In this document: in pieces, positions 16,029 to 22,748 of the stretch
How positions within the stretch are numbered: the first letter of the stretch is position 1
Layout of the letters: the number at the start of each line of letters is the position of its first letter
NCBI RefSeq assembly: GCF_024172165.1
Contig: NZ_JAMZEB010000002.1
Coordinates: 10,452,501-10,516,500, forward strand
Origin: Nonomuraea thailandensis
GTDB lineage: Bacteria > Actinomycetota > Actinomycetes > Streptosporangiales > Streptosporangiaceae
Length of the DNA: 64,000 nucleotides
Direction: 5' to 3'
Notes under the pieces: model-generated
Database searches by the model: none
Told to the model about the DNA's origin: nothing
What the model saw: the letters and a program-made list of their open reading frames with translations, nothing else
Translations under genes and position numbers: made by a program

Positions 16029-16645
16029 TGAAGAAAATCGTTCACCACGCCATCTATGACACGCTCGCCGACTGGGAGACCGGTCACCTCACCGCTCACC
16101 TGCGCAACGGCAACTACCAGCGCGAATCTGGCGGATACGAGATCGTCACCGTCGGCCTGACGACCGACCCGGTCGTCACCATGGGCGGCCTGCGCATCAC
16201 CCCGGATCTCGCGCTGGCAGACCTCTCCCCGGCCGGGAGTGCGCTACTCCTCCTGCCGGGCGCCGACCTGTGGGACGCGGGCGACTCGCTGGCGCCGTTC
16301 GCCCGCAAGGCCCGGGAGTTCCTCGACGCGGGCGTGCCGGTGGCCGCCATCTGCGGCGCGACGGCGGGGCTGGCCCGCGAGGGGCTGCTGGACGACCGCG
16401 ACCACACCAGCGCCGTGGCGCAGTACCTGGAGGCCCAGGAGGGGTACGCCGGAGCCGGGCACTACCTCGACCGTGACGCGGTGCTCGACGGCGACCTCGT
16501 CACGGCCGGCCCGACCGAGCCGGTGGCCTTCGCCAGGGAGGTCTTCCGGCGGCTCGACGTCTACCGGCCCGAGGTGCTGGACGCCTGGTTCCGGCTGTTC
16601 TCCAGGAGTGACGCCTCGGCCTTCGAAGTGTTGATGACGGCGTGA
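16028..16645 (+). CDS. DJ-1/PfpI family protein
   Basis: A 205-residue cytosolic glutamine-amidotransferase-like protein. The family nucleophile is Cys in AAICGATAGLAREG, on the usual elbow after strand 4, and the preceding LLLLPGADLWD segment carries the conserved glycine-rich turn. The N-terminal VHHAIYDTLADWETGHLTAHL is common to actinobacterial members encoded with MarR regulators. Members include stress-response hydrolases and glyoxalases; activity here is not defined. The 3' end overlaps the MarR gene by four bases (GTGA), and a large operator covers the promoter, so this is a self-regulated two-gene unit. Confidence 0.9.
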   Translation: MKKIVHHAIYDTLADWETGHLTAHLRNGNYQRESGGYEIVTVGLTTDPVVTMGGLRITPDLALADLSPAGSALLLLPGADLWDAGDSLAPFARKAREFLDAGVPVAAICGATAGLAREGLLDDRDHTSAVAQYLEAQEGYAGAGHYLDRDAVLDGDLVTAGPTEPVAFAREVFRRLDVYRPEVLDAWFRLFSRSDASAFEVLMTA

Positions 16646-17088
16646 GCGAGAGCGGCGAGCTGTTGTCGGGGATGGCGCTGGGGGCCTTCCGGCTCAACGG
16701 GCAGTTCCTCCAGGTGGCCGAGGAGCTGGCGAGGCCGGCCGGGGTGACGGCCGCGTGGTGGCAGGTGCTCGGCGCCGTCCTGCGCGAGCCCCTGCCCGTC
16801 GCGGGGATCGCCCGCGTCATGGGGATGACCAGGCAGGGGGTGCAGCGCATCGCGGACCTGCTGGTGGAGCGGGGCCTGGCCGAGTACCGGCCCAATCCCG
16901 CGCATCGGCGGGCCAAGCTGCTGCGGCCCACGCAGGCCGGGCGGGAGGCGATCGCCAGGATCGACCCCGGCCACCAGGCGTTCGCCGACCGGCTCGTGGG
17001 CGAGCTGGGAGCGGACGACGCCCGGCAGTGCCTGGAGGTGCTCCAGCGCCTCTCCGCCGCCCTCGACCGCCTGGCGGAACAATCGTGA
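16642..17088 (+). CDS. MarR-family transcriptional regulator
   Basis: A 148-residue winged-helix regulator starting with GTG at 16642. The recognition helix region is PVAGIARVMGMTRQGVQRIADLLVERGL and the wing is AEYRPNPAHRRAKLLRPTQAGREA in two parts; long N- and C-terminal helices form the dimer interface. It overlaps the DJ-1 gene and probably represses the pair by binding the inverted repeat at 15994-16028. No cysteine that would suggest redox sensing is present in the visible sequence, so a small-molecule ligand is more likely. Confidence 0.9.
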   Translation: MSESGELLSGMALGAFRLNGQFLQVAEELARPAGVTAAWWQVLGAVLREPLPVAGIARVMGMTRQGVQRIADLLVERGLAEYRPNPAHRRAKLLRPTQAGREAIARIDPGHQAFADRLVGELGADDARQCLEVLQRLSAALDRLAEQS

Positions 17089-17261
17089 CCGGCGCCGGCG
17101 GCAAGCGCGCCGGCGCCGGAAGTACTCCCAAAGAGCCGGTCGAATTTGTCCAAAGAGCGGTGAACCAATTCCCCGTGGCCGTCTCGCCGGCGCGCGACAC
17201 CGGTTGAATGGCGGATCGCTGAAGTCCTGCGGGGGGCGGTGTCGCGGCGGGCCGGGAAAAA

Positions 17262-17418
17262 CCGACGCCAAAAAATAGAGGCGGCACTTTGACCTAGCCG
17301 AGGACTTTCCGAGTTGCGGTCGTCGTCGCGTCCCGTGAGGGTTATTCGCGGCACCTCACAGCCCTGCACGAACGACCACGGCGCCGAATTCCGCGCCGAT
17401 CCACGGAGGAAAGCAATC
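17262..17418 (+). promoter_or_regulatory. conserved leader block, copy 1 (within a 330-base gene-free stretch)
   Basis: The stretch from 17089 to 17418 holds no gene. From 17262 it carries two blocks repeated before the next two paralogues: block 1 (17262-17318) with TTGACC, 17 bases, then GTTG; and block 2 (17350-17418) starting GGCACCTCACAGCCCTGCAC and ending in the GGAGGA ribosome binding site. A promoter plus 5' untranslated leader is likely. Confidence 0.5.
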
Positions 17419-17721
17419 ATGATTCGTCGTATTCTGGCCGGTGCCGCTATCGCGGCCGTCGCCTTCGGGTTCTCCGCGACCGCCGCGTCCGCTGGCGTCG
17501 GCCCCAACGTGCGCAACGAGGGCGCCGCCATCCTCAGCCAGTTCCAGGTCATCGACGACGCGCTGAACCACGTGCTCAACCACTCGGCCAACGATCTCGA
17601 ACTCAAGTTCATCGGCCTTCTGGACGAGGTCAACGTCCCGCTGCTGAACAACAACCAGCCCACTGTCGGTGCCCACAACGTGGACACCGACATCGAGAAC
17701 GGCCTGGCCGGCGCCGAGTAG
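17419..17721 (+). CDS. small secreted protein, tandem paralogue 1 of 3
   Basis: A 100-residue exported protein. Residues 1-25 are a signal peptide (MIRRILAGAAIAAVAFGF...) with a predicted cut after ASA25. The mature 75 residues have no cysteine and no known domain: a GVGPN start, an amphipathic helical region with ILSQFQVIDDALNHVLNHS and NDLELKFIGLLDEVNV, then an Asn-rich turn LLNNNQPTVGAHN and an acidic tail DTDIENG. ATG at 17419 follows GGAGGA by eight bases. It shares most positions with the proteins at 18060 and 18833 but is the most diverged of the three, with PTVGAHNVD where they have PSVGxHNKD. I do not recognise the family. Confidence 0.85.
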   Translation: MIRRILAGAAIAAVAFGFSATAASAGVGPNVRNEGAAILSQFQVIDDALNHVLNHSANDLELKFIGLLDEVNVPLLNNNQPTVGAHNVDTDIENGLAGAE

Positions 17722-17903
17722 ACGCAGGGCGTCCGCGGACGGGGGAGCGGCGGCCGGGCGCCATGGCCCGGCCTCCCTCCTCCCGCGCGTGTGCGAATGA
17801 GCCGGCGGTGGTGCTCCGCGAGGCCATGGAAAGACATTAGCGCCGTCGATGTTTCGGGTGGGCAACCGTGTTGATCGACGCCGGTTTCCTGAGCGGGATA
17901 ACC

Positions 17904-18059
17904 CGACACCAAAGAATCGAGGCGGCTTCTTGACCTCCATGAGGCCTTTCCGGGTTGCGGGTTCCGCCGCCCGCCGCAATTGTTATTGGCGGCACCTCAC
18001 AGCCCTGCACGAACGACTATGGCGCCGAATTCCGCGCCGATCCATGGAGGAAAGCAATC
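17904..18059 (+). promoter_or_regulatory. conserved leader block, copy 2 (within a 338-base gene-free stretch)
   Basis: Between 17722 and 18059 there is no gene. Block 1 lies at 17904-17960 and block 2 at 17991-18059, with the same TTGACC element, the same GGCACCTCACAGCCCTGCAC stretch and the same GGAGGAAAGCAATC ribosome-binding region as copy 1. Confidence 0.5.
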
Positions 18060-18362
18060 ATGATCCGTCGTATTCTGGCCGGTGCCGCTATCGCGGCCGC
18101 CGCATTCGGGTTCTCCGCGACCGCCGCGTCCGCTGGCGTCGGCCCCAACCCGAACAACGGTGGCCAGGCCATCCTCAGCCAGTTCCAGATCATCGACGAC
18201 ATCCTGAACGACGTCGCCAACCACTCGCTGAACGACCTCGAGGTCGAGATCATCAACATCCTCGACGAGGTCAACGTCCAGGCGCTGAACAACAACCAGC
18301 CCTCCGTCGGCGACCACAACAAGGACACCGAGATCGACAACGGGCACTCCAAGTCCGAGTAA
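18060..18362 (+). CDS. small secreted protein, tandem paralogue 2 of 3
   Basis: A 100-residue exported protein, same length as its two neighbours. The signal peptide (residues 1-25) is nearly identical to copy 1. The mature part starts GVGPNPNNGGQAILSQFQ and continues IIDDILNDVANHSLNDLEVEIINILDEV, then NNNQPSVGDHNKDTEIDNG and ends KSE. Hydrophobic residues recur every three to four positions between residues 37 and 73, which predicts amphipathic helices or strands that could self-assemble, as in actinomycete surface proteins; that is an inference. ATG at 18060 follows GGAGGA. A long hairpin (18517-18563) lies 155 bases downstream. Confidence 0.85.
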   Translation: MIRRILAGAAIAAAAFGFSATAASAGVGPNPNNGGQAILSQFQIIDDILNDVANHSLNDLEVEIINILDEVNVQALNNNQPSVGDHNKDTEIDNGHSKSE

Positions 18363-18516
18363 GTTCCGCGGTGGAGGCAGAGGAGGTGCGGCGGCACCGC
18401 ACCGGAGCGGGCCGCGTGGCCAACCGCCCTCCTCTCCCCCAGGTGCACGAAAGAACTTGATCGTGGAGACTCGCGAGGTCACGGAGCGGCTTTCGGGGCA
18501 CTGAGGCGTTCGGGGT

Positions 18517-18563
18517 CCGTACGTCCCCGGCGTGACGGGTGAAGATCACCCGAGGACGTACGG
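18517..18563. terminator. long nested hairpin after paralogue 2
   Basis: CCGTACGTCC (18517-18526) pairs perfectly with GGACGTACGG (18554-18563), and inside it GGGTGA (18537-18542) pairs with TCACCC (18546-18551). A similar structure follows paralogue 3. No T-run is present. The rest of the 18363-18675 stretch has no gene. Confidence 0.45.
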
Positions 18564-18673
18564 CGAACGCTTCCGAGCTTGTGCCGGAGCCGACCGGGAA
18601 AATCGTAGTGACACGGACGCCGATATCCACGGACACCGACACTCAATGACGACTTCCCCGGTCGCCGAAATCC

Positions 18674-18832
18674 AGTGCCAAAGAATCCAAGCGCCTCCTT
18701 GACCTCCATGAGGACATTTCGAGTTGTCATTCCCGATGTCCGCCACGATCGTTGACAGCGGGCACCTCACAGCTTTGCACGTATGAACACGGCGCCGGGA
18801 GCCCCGCGCCGATCCATGGAGGAAAGCAAAAA
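18674..18832 (+). promoter_or_regulatory. conserved leader block, copy 3 (within a 470-base gene-free stretch)
   Basis: Block 1 (18674-18728) keeps CCAAAGAATC, TTGACCTCCATGAGG and GTTG; block 2 (18761-18832) starts GGCACCTCACAGC and ends GGAGGAAAGCAAAAA before the ATG. It is slightly more diverged than copies 1 and 2. Confidence 0.5.
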
Positions 18833-19135
18833 ATGATCCGTCGTATTCTGGCCGGTGCCGTCGTCGCGGCCGCCGCCTTCGGGTTCACCGCCTCCGCCGC
18901 GTCCGCAGGCGTCGGCCCCAACCCGAACAACAAGGGCCAGGCCCTGCTGTCGCAGTTCCAGATCATCGACGACGCGCTGAACAACGTGCTCAACCACTCG
19001 GTCAACGACCTCGAGGTCGAGATCATCAACATCATCGACGAGCTCGACCTGCAGGCGCTGAACAACAACCAGCCTTCCGTCGGTAACCACAACAAGGACA
19101 CCGACATCGAGAACGGCCAGGCCAAGGCCGAGTAG
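18833..19135 (+). CDS. small secreted protein, tandem paralogue 3 of 3
   Basis: A 100-residue exported protein with the same signal peptide pattern (MIRRILAGAVVAAAAFGF) and predicted cut after residue 25. The mature part GVGPNPNNKGQALLSQFQIID and ALNNVLNHSVNDLEVEIINIID is very close to copy 2, and the tail NNNQPSVGNHNKDTDIENG differs at few positions. ATG at 18833 follows GGAGGAAAGCAAAA. The triple array with conserved upstream DNA suggests recent tandem duplication and need for high expression. The next gene, on the opposite strand, encodes an exported NlpC/P60 hydrolase. Confidence 0.85.
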   Translation: MIRRILAGAVVAAAAFGFTASAASAGVGPNPNNKGQALLSQFQIIDDALNNVLNHSVNDLEVEIINIIDELDLQALNNNQPSVGNHNKDTDIENGQAKAE

Positions 19136-19216
19136 CACAGCAGGTGAGCGGGAAAGCCGGCCGTGGTGACTCGCGAGACCACGGCACGGTTTCCCGGACA
19201 TCTGGAAGAACGGCGG

Positions 19217-19269
19217 CCGTACGTCCTCCCGGCGCGCTTCGGGTGAGGAGCGCCCGAGGGGACGTGCGG
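19217..19269. terminator. hairpin after paralogue 3
   Basis: CCGTACGTCC (19217-19226) pairs with GGACGTGCGG (19260-19269) with one wobble. It is the counterpart of the hairpin at 18517-18563 and lies between convergent genes, so it may end transcripts from both sides. Confidence 0.4.
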
Positions 19270-19281
19270 CAGGCAGCCGGC

Positions 19282-19794
19282 TCACTCCTCCACATGGCCG
19301 CGACCCAGGTCAGGCCGCACCACGCCGAGCAGGTCCGGCCTGTCGAGCGAGTCGATCCGCACGAGCGCACCGGTGTGGGGCGCGTGCACCATGCGCTCGC
19401 CGTCCAGGGCCAGCCCCACGTGCTCGGGCCCGGGCCGCTTCGGGTCGTTGTCGTAGAAGACCAGATCCCCCGGCTCCACCACCTCCTGGGCCACCCGCAC
19501 ACCCGAGCGCCACTGCTCCGTCGTGGTCGTGCCGATGAGGATCCCCGCCCTCGCGTAGGCGTACTCGGCCAGCCCCGAGCAGTCGAACCCCTTGGTCCTG
19601 GCACCCCGCCCGATGCCGTAGCCGGGCCCGTGCACCCCGCCTCCGCCCCACGAGTAGGGCACTCCGATCATCTCCAGCGCGGCCCTCAGCGCGATGCTCC
19701 CTGACGCGGACGCCGCCATCGCCGACGCCGGCCAGGCGACGAGCACGGTCGTGCACACCGCCGCGATTATCTGTCTGATCCCTTTCTTTCTCAT
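19282..19794 (-). CDS. secreted NlpC/P60 family cell-wall hydrolase
   Basis: A 170-residue exported protein. Residues 1-28 are a Sec signal peptide (MRKKGIRQIIAAVCTTVLVAW, ending AMA). The remainder is a single NlpC/P60 domain: GVPYSWGGGGVHGPG, the nucleophile in FDCSGLAEYAYARAG, EPGDLVFYDN, and the histidine of PEHVGLALDGERMVHAP. Such enzymes cut D-Glu-diaminopimelate bonds in peptidoglycan peptides. It has no separate wall-binding domain. ATG at 19794 is preceded by GGGAGCG. It is convergent with the third small secreted protein gene. Confidence 0.9.
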   Translation of the reverse strand: MRKKGIRQIIAAVCTTVLVAWPASAMAASASGSIALRAALEMIGVPYSWGGGGVHGPGYGIGRGARTKGFDCSGLAEYAYARAGILIGTTTTEQWRSGVRVAQEVVEPGDLVFYDNDPKRPGPEHVGLALDGERMVHAPHTGALVRIDSLDRPDLLGVVRPDLGRGHVEE

Positions 19795-20229
19795 GGCATA
19801 TCAGCGCTCCCGTTCCGAGCGGCGTCCGGGGGCATGACGGCCGACCTGTAGGCAGTTGTCTTTTCTGCGTCTTTTTCTCGCTTCCATTGCGATAAAACGC
19901 CATCTCATCGCACGCACAATAAGCGGATATTTCGTGCTATTTGGTTGCGAGTCGTGAGAGGCTGGCGGCGCAGGTCGCCCTTCGGGAGATCCACGGCAAG
20001 CCCGCCGCGGCCTGGCGTACGACGGGCGTGCCGGTGCTTGACTGGAGCCGCCTGACGGAGATGTTCAGGATTGTCCGAAAAATCGGTCATTTTCCCACGA
20101 AAATTACATCGTCAAACATCTGTCGTGTAATCTGGACTCGGGTCAACCACCGGCGGCACATGCCGGCGGCCATCCCGGATCGGCAGGCAGGACGACCCCC
20201 AAGAGCGCGTGTTGGGGGGTGCCAGGAGC
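19795..20229. other. 435-base intergenic stretch, AT-richer than its surroundings
   Basis: This holds the divergent promoters of the NlpC/P60 gene and the STAS gene. Two AT-rich segments (about 19850-19950 and 20070-20130) flank a GC-rich stretch near 19950-20060 that reads as coding-like plus-strand sequence (RLAAQVALREIHGKPAAAW then GVPVLDWSRLTEMF) without a good start or a stop, perhaps a gene remnant. A C5/G6 hairpin lies at 20195-20220 just before the STAS ribosome binding site. No riboswitch was recognised. Confidence 0.4.
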
Positions 20230-20580
20230 ATGAGCGTCCACGAGCGGCTGCTCTACCAGGACAGGCAGCTGACCATCGTGATGGTGACGGCGCCAGGGGC
20301 GCCGGCCGTCGCGCTCATCGGCGAGATCGACGCCTCCAACAGCCCCGCGCTGGCCACCACGCTGGCCGGCTGCCGGAGCCCCGGCGCCTACGTCGTGGTG
20401 GACACCGGAGAGCTGAGCTTCATCGACATCTCGGGCATGCGCGTGCTCGTCATGCCCACCCTGCCTCCTTCACAGCGGTGGATCCGCCTGCACAACGTCA
20501 CCCCGTACCAGCGGAGACTCCTGCGCATGATGGGCTGGTTCTACCAGCCCAGGGCCCACCACGCGCCCCTGCAGGGCTGA
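20230..20580 (+). CDS. STAS-domain anti-sigma factor antagonist-like protein
   Basis: A 116-residue single-domain STAS protein. The core strands VALIGEIDASNSPALATTL and AYVVVDTGELSFIDISGMRVLV are recognisable; the site usually phosphorylated lies in FIDISGMRVL, with Ser within the DISG motif. Such proteins release sigma factors by binding anti-sigma kinases. ATG at 20230 follows AGGAG by four bases. The last 83 bases overlap the 3' end of the convergent geosmin synthase gene. No anti-sigma partner gene is adjacent; an ATPase of that type is at 34817. Confidence 0.8.
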   Translation: MSVHERLLYQDRQLTIVMVTAPGAPAVALIGEIDASNSPALATTLAGCRSPGAYVVVDTGELSFIDISGMRVLVMPTLPPSQRWIRLHNVTPYQRRLLRMMGWFYQPRAHHAPLQG

Positions 20581-22738
20581 TCACGGCCGCCGAGGTGCCC
20601 AGGCCGCTGGGCCCGGCGAGCCGCCAGCGCGACGGGAGGTGGTGGCGCAGCAGCGTCGGCTCGTCGTAGCGGAAGCAGTCGCGGTGCCAGTTGAAGATCC
20701 CGGCCAGCCAGTTGTGCAGCTCGCTCACGTACGCGTCCACGTCGCGGCGCGCGTCGGCGTCGAGGCCGAAGTCGTCGCAGACGACCGGCAGTTCGTGCTC
20801 GACGAGGTGCTGGAACTGCCGCACCCGCGACTCCTGAAGGTCCCTGACGATGCCGAGCGCCGTCGGGTAGTCGCAGTCGAAGAAGCTCTGCACCACCAGC
20901 ACGCAGTTGTGCACCTCGCCCTGGAACTCGATCTCCTTCTGGTACGAGAACACGTCGTTGACCAGCGTCCCGGCGTCCATCATCGCGTTCTCCAGCGCCA
21001 CCACCGGCCCGCTGGCGTAGAACTCCTCCGGTATCCCCTTCGAGTGCCGCAGCCGGCACAGGCTCATCGTGAGCTGGGAGCCGAAGGTCGCCCTGCGCAT
21101 CTCCATGTAGTCCACCGGGTCGGGGACGTGGCGGGCGATCTCGTTGGCCAGCTCCCACAGCCAGCCCGCGCACATCTCCTCGACCGCCGCGCGCAGCCTG
21201 GCCCGGCCCTCGGGCGGCATCGGCCCCGCCGTCCGCGCCCACACGTCGGCCAGGCCCCGCTCCAGCGCGTTCGCGGGGGACGGTGGAAGGGCGCCGTCGA
21301 GCGGCATGAACAGCCCGAACCTGTCCACCGTCACCTTGGCCGCCGACAGGTTACGCGACCGGCCGAAGACGACCGGGAAGTAGTCGTCCCCGTACGTGCC
21401 CCAGGCCAGCCAGCGCGAGGCCAGGTCCAGCTCCTCCGGTGAGGCGTCCGGATGCAGGCCCGCCGCGCACAGCGGCAGGTCGATGTCGATCAGCCTGGCC
21501 TCGTCCCACACCGCCGGCCCCGCCATCCCGTTCTGCGGCTCCAGCATGCCCATCGCCGCGCACCAGGCCACGACGTCGCGCCGGGCGGCGTCCAGATGGG
21601 GCGAGAGCTTCAGGTCGAACGGCACGTGCAGCTCGGGAATCACCGACGGCCCCACCCGCTGGTACGGCACGTGCGCGAAGTTCCGCAGCCGCTTGGCCCC
21701 CAGCAGGTCGACCAGCGACGACATGCCCAGCGGCCGAGTGGCCCGCGCCCGCTCGTTCATGTAGCGGCTGGAGCGCAGGTGCCACTCGTGCCCGCCCGAC
21801 TGCCAGTCCTGCAGCCCCTTGACGTAGGTCAGCACGTCGGCCGCGCTGAGCGGATCGACGGCGTGCTCCACGAACAAGGGCCCCAGCTCGAAGACCGCCG
21901 TGTGCTCGAACTGCTGCATCCGCGAGGTCAGCAGGTCGTTGACCGCGTCGGCGGCCTCCTGCGTGGTGCAGCCGAGGAACTTCTCCAGCACCAGCACCCC
22001 GTTGCTCAGCTCGCCCTCGTCGCTCACCTCCCGCTGGTAGGAGAACAGGTCGTTGCGCAGGTGCACGGCGTCGGAGAAGGAGTCCTTGAGCACCCGCAGC
22101 GGCCGCGTGGCCGCGAGCCCGGCCGGCACCTCGGCGCGCACGGCGTGCTCGACGAGCCCCGCCGACCACGGCGCGCCGCCGACCTTGCGGCGCATCTCGA
22201 TGTACTCCACCGGGTTCGCCACCCGGCCGCTGTTGATGTTGGCCAGCTCCCAGAGAGACTCGTTCAGCAGGTTGCGCGTGCTCTCCGCGAAGCGGCTCCG
22301 CCAGTCCAAGGACATGCTGGGCACCGTGCGCGGCCACAGATCGGCCAGGCCCGCCTCGACCGGGTTGGCCGGCTCGGGCACGGTCAGGTCGGCGCCCATC
22401 GGCATGAAACGGGCCAGCCGGCTCAGGTACGCCTTGCCGCCCCGCAGGTCGCCGGTGCGTTTGAAGACCTCCAGGAAGTGGTCGTCGAAGAAGAAGACCC
22501 AGACGTACCAGTCGGTGATCAGGCCCAGCTCCACGGCGTCGCAGTCGGGATGGGTGTAGGCGCACATCAACGCGTAGTCGTGGGCGTCGAGATCGGCCTC
22601 CTCCCAGACGCCGGAGCCCTCCAGCATGCCCATGTCGCGAGCCCACTGCTTGGAGTGCGCGCGAGCCTCCTCAAGATGCGGGTTGAGCCGGGCCGGGTAC
22701 GGCACGTAGAAGTCCGGCAGTTCGAACGGCTGGGACAT
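20498..22738 (-). CDS. geoA: geosmin synthase (bifunctional germacradienol/geosmin synthase)
   Basis: A 746-residue two-domain terpene cyclase that converts farnesyl diphosphate to germacradienol and then geosmin. The N-terminal cyclase has the Mg-binding motif DDHFLE at 85-90 and the NSE triad NDLFSYQREVSDEGE from 229. The C-terminal domain keeps DDYFP and NDVFSYQKEIEFQGE. ATG at 22738 is preferred because GGGAG lies five bases upstream. After the usual GPSGLGTSAA ending the frame runs on for about 27 Gly/Pro/Ala/Ser-rich residues and overlaps the convergent STAS gene by 83 bases, making the protein about 20 residues longer than typical. The start is 10 bases from the encapsulin-like gene upstream, so they are co-transcribed. 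Confidence 0.95.
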   Translation of the reverse strand: MSQPFELPDFYVPYPARLNPHLEEARAHSKQWARDMGMLEGSGVWEEADLDAHDYALMCAYTHPDCDAVELGLITDWYVWVFFFDDHFLEVFKRTGDLRGGKAYLSRLARFMPMGADLTVPEPANPVEAGLADLWPRTVPSMSLDWRSRFAESTRNLLNESLWELANINSGRVANPVEYIEMRRKVGGAPWSAGLVEHAVRAEVPAGLAATRPLRVLKDSFSDAVHLRNDLFSYQREVSDEGELSNGVLVLEKFLGCTTQEAADAVNDLLTSRMQQFEHTAVFELGPLFVEHAVDPLSAADVLTYVKGLQDWQSGGHEWHLRSSRYMNERARATRPLGMSSLVDLLGAKRLRNFAHVPYQRVGPSVIPELHVPFDLKLSPHLDAARRDVVAWCAAMGMLEPQNGMAGPAVWDEARLIDIDLPLCAAGLHPDASPEELDLASRWLAWGTYGDDYFPVVFGRSRNLSAAKVTVDRFGLFMPLDGALPPSPANALERGLADVWARTAGPMPPEGRARLRAAVEEMCAGWLWELANEIARHVPDPVDYMEMRRATFGSQLTMSLCRLRHSKGIPEEFYASGPVVALENAMMDAGTLVNDVFSYQKEIEFQGEVHNCVLVVQSFFDCDYPTALGIVRDLQESRVRQFQHLVEHELPVVCDDFGLDADARRDVDAYVSELHNWLAGIFNWHRDCFRYDEPTLLRHHLPSRWRLAGPSGLGTSAAVISPAGARGGPWAGRTSPSCAGVSAGTG

Positions 22739-22748
22739 CATCACTCCC

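Noticed and set aside
17314..19135. Chaplins or rodlins
   Set aside because: No chaplin-type sequence or Cys pair, and no rodlin-like motif; only length, export and tandem layout are alike.
19795..20229. c-di-AMP (ydaO) riboswitch before the NlpC/P60 gene
   Set aside because: Such riboswitches precede many actinobacterial wall hydrolases, but I could not find the conserved core sequences in this leader.
20498..22744. Possible 2-methylisoborneol synthase
   Set aside because: Two full cyclase domains with DDHFLE and DDYFP motifs and about 746 residues fit geosmin synthase; 2-MIB synthase has one domain, and no methyltransferase gene is adjacent.
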